From: a virus
DNA: 64,000 nt
Strand: one strand, 5' to 3'
Virus record (IMG/VR): IMGVR_UViG_3300025876_001969
Coordinates: 1-64,000 of that record
Positions 60,522-64,000 of this stretch are shown here, piece after piece (position 1 is the stretch's first letter; every line of letters starts with the position of its first letter). The notes beneath the pieces are model-generated. The model saw nothing but the letters and a program-made list of their open reading frames with translations. It searched no databases and was not told the DNA's origin. The translations under genes were made by a program, and so were the position numbers.

Positions 60522-61060
60522 GCTTAGGAAACAAAGGAGTATTGCAATTTATTAAAAACGACGCAGTTTGCGTGGAGGTCGGAGTATGGAAGGGTGATTT
60601 GTCTAGGCATATCGCTCAGCTTCCAATTTCTGAGCTTTACTTGATTGATCCTTGGCAAACTATCAACGATGTAGAAGGCCGCCTTCATAATACTGAGCAA
60701 AAAAACTTAGATGATATTTACAACACAGTAAAGAGAAGGTTTTTCTTCAACAAAAAGGTTAAATTGATACGGAAATTTTCCGCTGACGCAATGGCTGACA
60801 TTAAAGACGGCTCTGTAGATTGGATTTATATTGACGGCAATCACAGTTATGAATTCGTAAAAGAAGACCTTAATGGTTGGTGGCCAAAGCTTAAGAGTGG
60901 AGGCTATTTGTGCGGCGATGACTATATCGAAGGAAAATATCAAGTTGAAGAATTGCAATTCGGCATCGTGCAGGCTGTTGACGAGTTCAGACAAGAGCGA
61001 GAATCCGAAATTAATCATTCGGAATTAATTAAAGATCAATTTGTTTTCCAGAAGAAATGA
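60518..61060 (+). CDS. SAM methyltransferase (Methyltransf_24-like), copy A
   Basis: 180 residues. AVCVEVGVWKGDLSRHIA near residue 16 is the SAM loop, ELYLIDPWQTI motif II, and DWIYIDGNHSYEFVKEDLNG followed by LKSGGYLCGDDY motif IV/V. These are the marks of class I methyltransferases active on small hydroxylated substrates and sugars. Paralogue of the gene at 61656. Likely methylates a sugar of the glycan (inferred). Confidence 0.85.
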   Translation: MSLGNKGVLQFIKNDAVCVEVGVWKGDLSRHIAQLPISELYLIDPWQTINDVEGRLHNTEQKNLDDIYNTVKRRFFFNKKVKLIRKFSADAMADIKDGSVDWIYIDGNHSYEFVKEDLNGWWPKLKSGGYLCGDDYIEGKYQVEELQFGIVQAVDEFRQERESEINHSELIKDQFVFQKK

Positions 61061-61650
61061 TTTCAGAAAAGTTGAAATGCGTTTTCGTGCATATTCCTAA
61101 GTGTGCCGGCAGTTCAATTAATCTTGACTTAAAATTAACTTCTGTGGGTTTTTCTGGGCATAGTCCAGCTTCTTGTCATTTTGATTACATCGGCCAAGGT
61201 TATTTTTCTTTTACGTTTATTCGAAATCCATACGATAGGGTTGCTTCCGCTTATAGGTATTTTCAAAAATTAGTTCCGGGCCATAGATGGTACAAAAGAA
61301 ATAGCATTATAGCTGACCTAGCTAACGAACTAGACTTCAGTGGTTTCGTTAATCACATAGACGACTTTAAGCAGCTAATGAAAAGAGAAGATGGCTCTTA
61401 TGAGTCCGGCATCCACTTTCAACCGTTCTCTTATTTCTTAGATGAGCCTGTTGATTTTATTGGTCGACACGAGAACATACAGCATGATTACTTCAGCATT
61501 AGATCCAAATTAAACCTTCCAATAAAGAACCTACCAAAAACAAACTCAACAAACAATAAAGACTATAGAGAATTATACGTAGAAGATAGCAAGAATATTG
61601 TGTATAATACATACAAAGAAGACATAAAAAAATATAACTACAAATTTTAA
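61057..61650 (+). CDS. Carbohydrate sulfotransferase, copy 5
   Basis: 197 residues, ATGA overlap. PAPS motifs CVFVHIPKCAGSSINLDL (8-25) and FSFTFIRNPYDRVASAYRYF (about 52-71); late motif FIGRHENIQHDYFSIRSKL. Same architecture as copies 3 and 4. The gene lies between the two paralogous methyltransferase genes. Confidence 0.85.
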   Translation: MISEKLKCVFVHIPKCAGSSINLDLKLTSVGFSGHSPASCHFDYIGQGYFSFTFIRNPYDRVASAYRYFQKLVPGHRWYKRNSIIADLANELDFSGFVNHIDDFKQLMKREDGSYESGIHFQPFSYFLDEPVDFIGRHENIQHDYFSIRSKLNLPIKNLPKTNSTNNKDYRELYVEDSKNIVYNTYKEDIKKYNYKF

Positions 61651-61655
61651 ATAAA

Positions 61656-62222
61656 ATGCCATTACCATACGAATTCGAACTAGATGATTCCAGGCTTTCT
61701 CTGCTGGAAAAGATTAAACCAGGAGATGTTTGCGCAGAAATAGGTGTATTCAGGGGCGACTTTTCTGAATTCATGCTGAAGATGGACCCAAGTAAGCTTT
61801 ATCTAGTTGATCCATGGGTTAGCATAATGGATATTCCAGCTAGATGGCACGCAATTGATCAGGGTGAATTAGATTTGATCAAGCAAAACGTCGTTAATAA
61901 ATTCTCTTCAGACAATCGTGTGGAAATTATTGAAAAATACTCAATTGATGCACTTGATGACTTCGAAGATAGCTCGTTTGACTGGATTTATCTTGACGCG
62001 AATCATTCATATTCTTTCATTCAGCAGGATTTAGAAAATTGGTGGACAAAATTAAAGCCTGGCGGAACAATGTGCGGAAACGCCTACCAAGATGATGATG
62101 CTCAAATTAGGCTTCTTGACTTTGGCGTTATACCTGCAGTAGATTCATTCTTAGAAGACTTTTTTGACGAAATAGAAAATTTTGAAATCATAGAATATCA
62201 ATTCGTATTAACAAAAAAATGA
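61656..62222 (+). CDS. SAM methyltransferase (Methyltransf_24-like), copy B
   Basis: 188 residues. VCAEIGVFRGDFSEFML, KLYLVDPWVSIMDIPARWH, DWIYLDANHSYSFIQQDLEN and LKPGGTMCGNAYQDD align motif by motif with the gene at 60518, including the shared IDPW/VDPW and NHSY elements, so this is a duplicated gene that has since diverged. The aspartate-rich catalytic loop GDDY of copy A is GNAY here, which may change specificity. Confidence 0.85.
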   Translation: MPLPYEFELDDSRLSLLEKIKPGDVCAEIGVFRGDFSEFMLKMDPSKLYLVDPWVSIMDIPARWHAIDQGELDLIKQNVVNKFSSDNRVEIIEKYSIDALDDFEDSSFDWIYLDANHSYSFIQQDLENWWTKLKPGGTMCGNAYQDDDAQIRLLDFGVIPAVDSFLEDFFDEIENFEIIEYQFVLTKK

Positions 62223-63211
62223 AAATATTAGTTGGAGGAGCGGGCGGCTTTATTGCCGGTTATTTAGTTAAAGATTTATTAGCGCAAGGGCACGAAGTTA
62301 TTGCTGCCGATATTAAACCATCAGAAGAGTGGTATCAAACTTTTGATGCTGCTGAAAATCATTTTGACTGTGATCTTGGGGAAAAGCACCATTGTTACAA
62401 TCTATCAAAAGGTGTTGAGCGAATCTACAATCTTGCTTGTAACATGGGTGGCATGGGTTTCATTCAAAACAATCATGCTCTTTGTATGGAATCAGTTTTA
62501 ATTCAGGCGCACATGCTTATGGCTGCCAGAGACAACGGGGTCAAAGAAATACTCTATAGCTCCTCTGCCTGCATTTACCCTCAAGAGATTCAGTCTGACA
62601 TTAAAGATGCTGCCTCACAGGGCTTAAAAGAGCACACTGCATACCCGGCAAATCCGGAAGATGGATATGGCTGGGAGAAACTCTTTAGCGAGATTTTAAC
62701 TTCTTACTACGGCAAGGACTTTAATATTGATTCTAGGGTCTGTCGATACCACAACGTTTATGGCCCTTATGGCACATGGCGCGGAGGCCGCGAAAAAGCT
62801 CCAGCAGCTATTTGCCGTAAGGTTATTGACGCTAAGATGAGAGGCAATCATGAAATTGAAATCTGGGGTGATGGCGAGCAAACTCGTTCTTTTATGTATA
62901 TCGACGATTGTATAACCGGAATGGACTTGATGTGGGAAAAAGGCGACACTCGTCCATTGAATTTAGGTAGTGACGAAATGGTTTCAATCAATCAGCTGGT
63001 TGATATAGCTGAAGGTATTGGTGGGATTAAATTAAAAAGAAACTACAATCTTGATGCGCCGCAAGGAGTTCGTGGTCGAAATAGCGACAATGAAATGATC
63101 AAAGAGGTGCTTGGATGGGCTCCATCAATCACCCTACAAGACGGACTCGAGAAAACTTATGCCTGGATTTACGATCAGATGCAAAATTGCAGTGACTCAT
63201 CAGGGTATTAA
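62219..63211 (+). CDS. GDP-mannose 3,5-epimerase-like SDR
   Basis: 330 residues. Cofactor loop ILVGGAGGFIAGYLVKDLL; family-marking motifs NMGGMGFIQNN (about 75-85), YSSSACIYPQEIQ, the catalytic YGWEK (about 150), VYGPYGTWRGGREKAPAAIC and WGDGEQTRSFMYIDDC. These match plant GDP-mannose 3,5-epimerase much better than other epimerases. That enzyme turns GDP-D-mannose into GDP-L-galactose and GDP-L-gulose. It ends the long glycan run, far from gmd/fcl. The exact product here is inferred from motifs. Confidence 0.8.
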   Translation: MKILVGGAGGFIAGYLVKDLLAQGHEVIAADIKPSEEWYQTFDAAENHFDCDLGEKHHCYNLSKGVERIYNLACNMGGMGFIQNNHALCMESVLIQAHMLMAARDNGVKEILYSSSACIYPQEIQSDIKDAASQGLKEHTAYPANPEDGYGWEKLFSEILTSYYGKDFNIDSRVCRYHNVYGPYGTWRGGREKAPAAICRKVIDAKMRGNHEIEIWGDGEQTRSFMYIDDCITGMDLMWEKGDTRPLNLGSDEMVSINQLVDIAEGIGGIKLKRNYNLDAPQGVRGRNSDNEMIKEVLGWAPSITLQDGLEKTYAWIYDQMQNCSDSSGY

Positions 63212-63228
63212 GTGTAAATACTTTTACT

Positions 63229-63423
63229 ATGATCGAATTCTACAACGTAAAAAAGAAAAAGAAAGTCTCAGTTGAAGAGTCTAGCGTTTCAAAACACGCT
63301 TACGAAAAAACAACCAAGACCGGAAAGCAATCGATAAGATACGCCTTAAAAGCGGTAGATGAAGACGGCACTAAGCTGACTAAATTCTGCAGCAAGGCTG
63401 ACTACGATAAGCTTCCGGACTGA
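63229..63423 (+). CDS. Small basic phage protein
   Basis: 64 residues. A basic N-terminus (YNVKKKKKVSVEE) and a C-terminal RYALKAVDEDGTKLTKFCSK segment. Conserved-looking short proteins with this ending occur in phages, but I know no function. It is preceded by AGTGTAAATA, similar to sequences before several other starts, and its TGA stop overlaps the next gene's ATG by one base. Confidence 0.5.
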   Translation: MIEFYNVKKKKKVSVEESSVSKHAYEKTTKTGKQSIRYALKAVDEDGTKLTKFCSKADYDKLPD

Positions 63424-63857
63424 TGGGGCCTATATTAAATACAATTCTTGGAGCAGGAATCAAGCTGCTCTGCAATTTAATTAATTCTTGGCTTGAGCAA
63501 AAACGCCAAGACCAACTCTTTATAGCTGCCAAAGATGCAGCTATGTTTGATGCTATTTGCAAAAACCAATCTGCTCAAGCCAGCGACCCCTTCGTGAAAA
63601 TCTCAAGACGTATACTTTTTATGTCAATAACCTTCACTATGTGTTACTTGATGATTTACTATGCCCACAACCCAGACATAACCTATAATCTGATAGTGCC
63701 AAAAGGAGAAGGAACTAGATGGGGATTTTTTAGTTGGATATTCGGAGCTAAAGACTGGGAGCTGGTTCAAATGACTGGAGGCTTGATGCTCTCGTCCTTT
63801 ATGGATTTATGCTTTATGGTTGTTGGGTTTTATGCAATTCCCAGCAAAAGGCGCTAA
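63423..63857 (+). CDS. Holin-like membrane protein
   Basis: 144 residues. An N-terminal amphipathic helix (ILNTILGAGIKLLCNLINSW), a first transmembrane segment near 62-80 (ILFMSITFTMCYLMIYYA) and a second near 115-138 (TGGLMLSSFMDLCFMVVGFYA) with a basic end. The final MVVGFYAIPS and the Trp-rich loop before it resemble holin families of the three-TM or gene-transfer-agent type. It would make the membrane lesion in lysis, in keeping with the spanin candidate at 40291. No endolysin is next to it. Confidence 0.55.
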   Translation: MGPILNTILGAGIKLLCNLINSWLEQKRQDQLFIAAKDAAMFDAICKNQSAQASDPFVKISRRILFMSITFTMCYLMIYYAHNPDITYNLIVPKGEGTRWGFFSWIFGAKDWELVQMTGGLMLSSFMDLCFMVVGFYAIPSKRR

Positions 63858-63889
63858 AAAAGTGTATACTCTTATAAGATAATAAAATT

Positions 63890-64000
63890 ATGAGTACAAT
63901 ACCTACGCAAACATACGATAATCCTCTTTTTAGCGGAAGCAGTCAAGCATCACATTCTCCAGATGTAAATTTACAATACATATGGGATCAAGGAATTAAT
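63890..64000 (+). CDS. Start of a gene cut by the right edge
   Basis: ATG at 63890 opens a frame of 37 codons (MSTIPTQTYDNPLFSGSSQA) running off the window. It is preceded by AGTGTATACT (63861-63870) and TAAGAT near 63876, a promoter-like stretch. Ser/Asn/Gln-rich; too short to identify, possibly a structural protein. Confidence 0.5.
   Translation, partial: MSTIPTQTYDNPLFSGSSQASHSPDVNLQYIWDQGIN

Noticed and set aside
27679-63211. The glycan genes as a bacterial capsule or O-antigen locus
   Set aside because: No flippase, polymerase, chain-length or export genes; the cluster lies between phage tail, nrd, adhesin and holin-like genes with the same gene-packing style.

Overview
The window is a piece of an AT-rich tailed-phage genome. 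A lambda-type tail-tip gene series (gpM-, gpL-, gpK- and gpI/gpJ-like) points to a long, non-contractile tail. A lipoprotein with spanin-like topology and several GT9 (heptosyltransferase-type) proteins suggest a Gram-negative host; that, and an aquatic origin (FG-GAP-like adhesins, carbohydrate sulfotransferases), are inferences. Genes are tightly packed, most junctions are ATGA-type overlaps, GTG and TTG starts occur, and no tRNA, CRISPR array, integrase or transposase was seen. No gap without a gene exceeds 300 bases.

Layout. (1) 1-20043, + strand: virion genes. An adhesin with InlB-like repeats and a beta-propeller (cut by the left edge) is followed by a possible tail-tube-like protein, a giant protein with two gpM-like domains and a von Willebrand A domain, two unknown tail proteins, a gpL-like cysteine protein, a JAB+NlpC/P60 gpK-like protease, a gpI-gpJ fusion with a C-type-lectin-like insert, and a second lectin-like fibre. 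(2) 20048-27469, - strand: a phage sigma factor, SSB, a possible Rad52-like annealing protein, small phage proteins and three glycosyltransferase genes, with consensus sigma70-type promoters. (3) 27679-35738, + strand: glycosyltransferases, a methyltransferase, and nucleotide-sugar enzymes (GDP-mannose 4,6-dehydratase, GDP-L-fucose synthase, an epimerase and a UDP-glucose-dehydrogenase-like enzyme). (4) 35739-41817: a ribonucleotide reductase module (nrdA, NUDIX, papain-like peptidase, candidate unimolecular spanin, nrdB). It is bracketed by two copies of the same covarying stem-loop element, each followed by a promoter. (5) 41824-44928: a second propeller/LamG-like adhesin and a J-domain protein. 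(6) 45037-63211: one run of about 26 overlapping genes with GT-A enzymes of several families, two fucosyltransferase-like proteins, five sulfotransferases, methyltransferases, a GDP-mannose 3,5-epimerase and a GHKL (MORC/Hsp90-like) ATPase. (7) 63229-64000: a small protein, a holin-like membrane protein and the start of one more gene.

How it fits together: regions 3 and 6 look like a phage-carried system that makes GDP-L-fucose and probably GDP-L-galactose, builds a branched glycan with many transferases, and decorates it with sulfate and methyl groups. Its target (virion, tail fibres or host surface) cannot be read from the sequence. The most notable signals are this glycan/sulfation system, the paired structured elements around the nrd module, an NrdB whose radical tyrosine position is valine, a heptosyltransferase-type fold split over two coupled genes, and a unimolecular-spanin candidate carrying an EF-hand-like loop.
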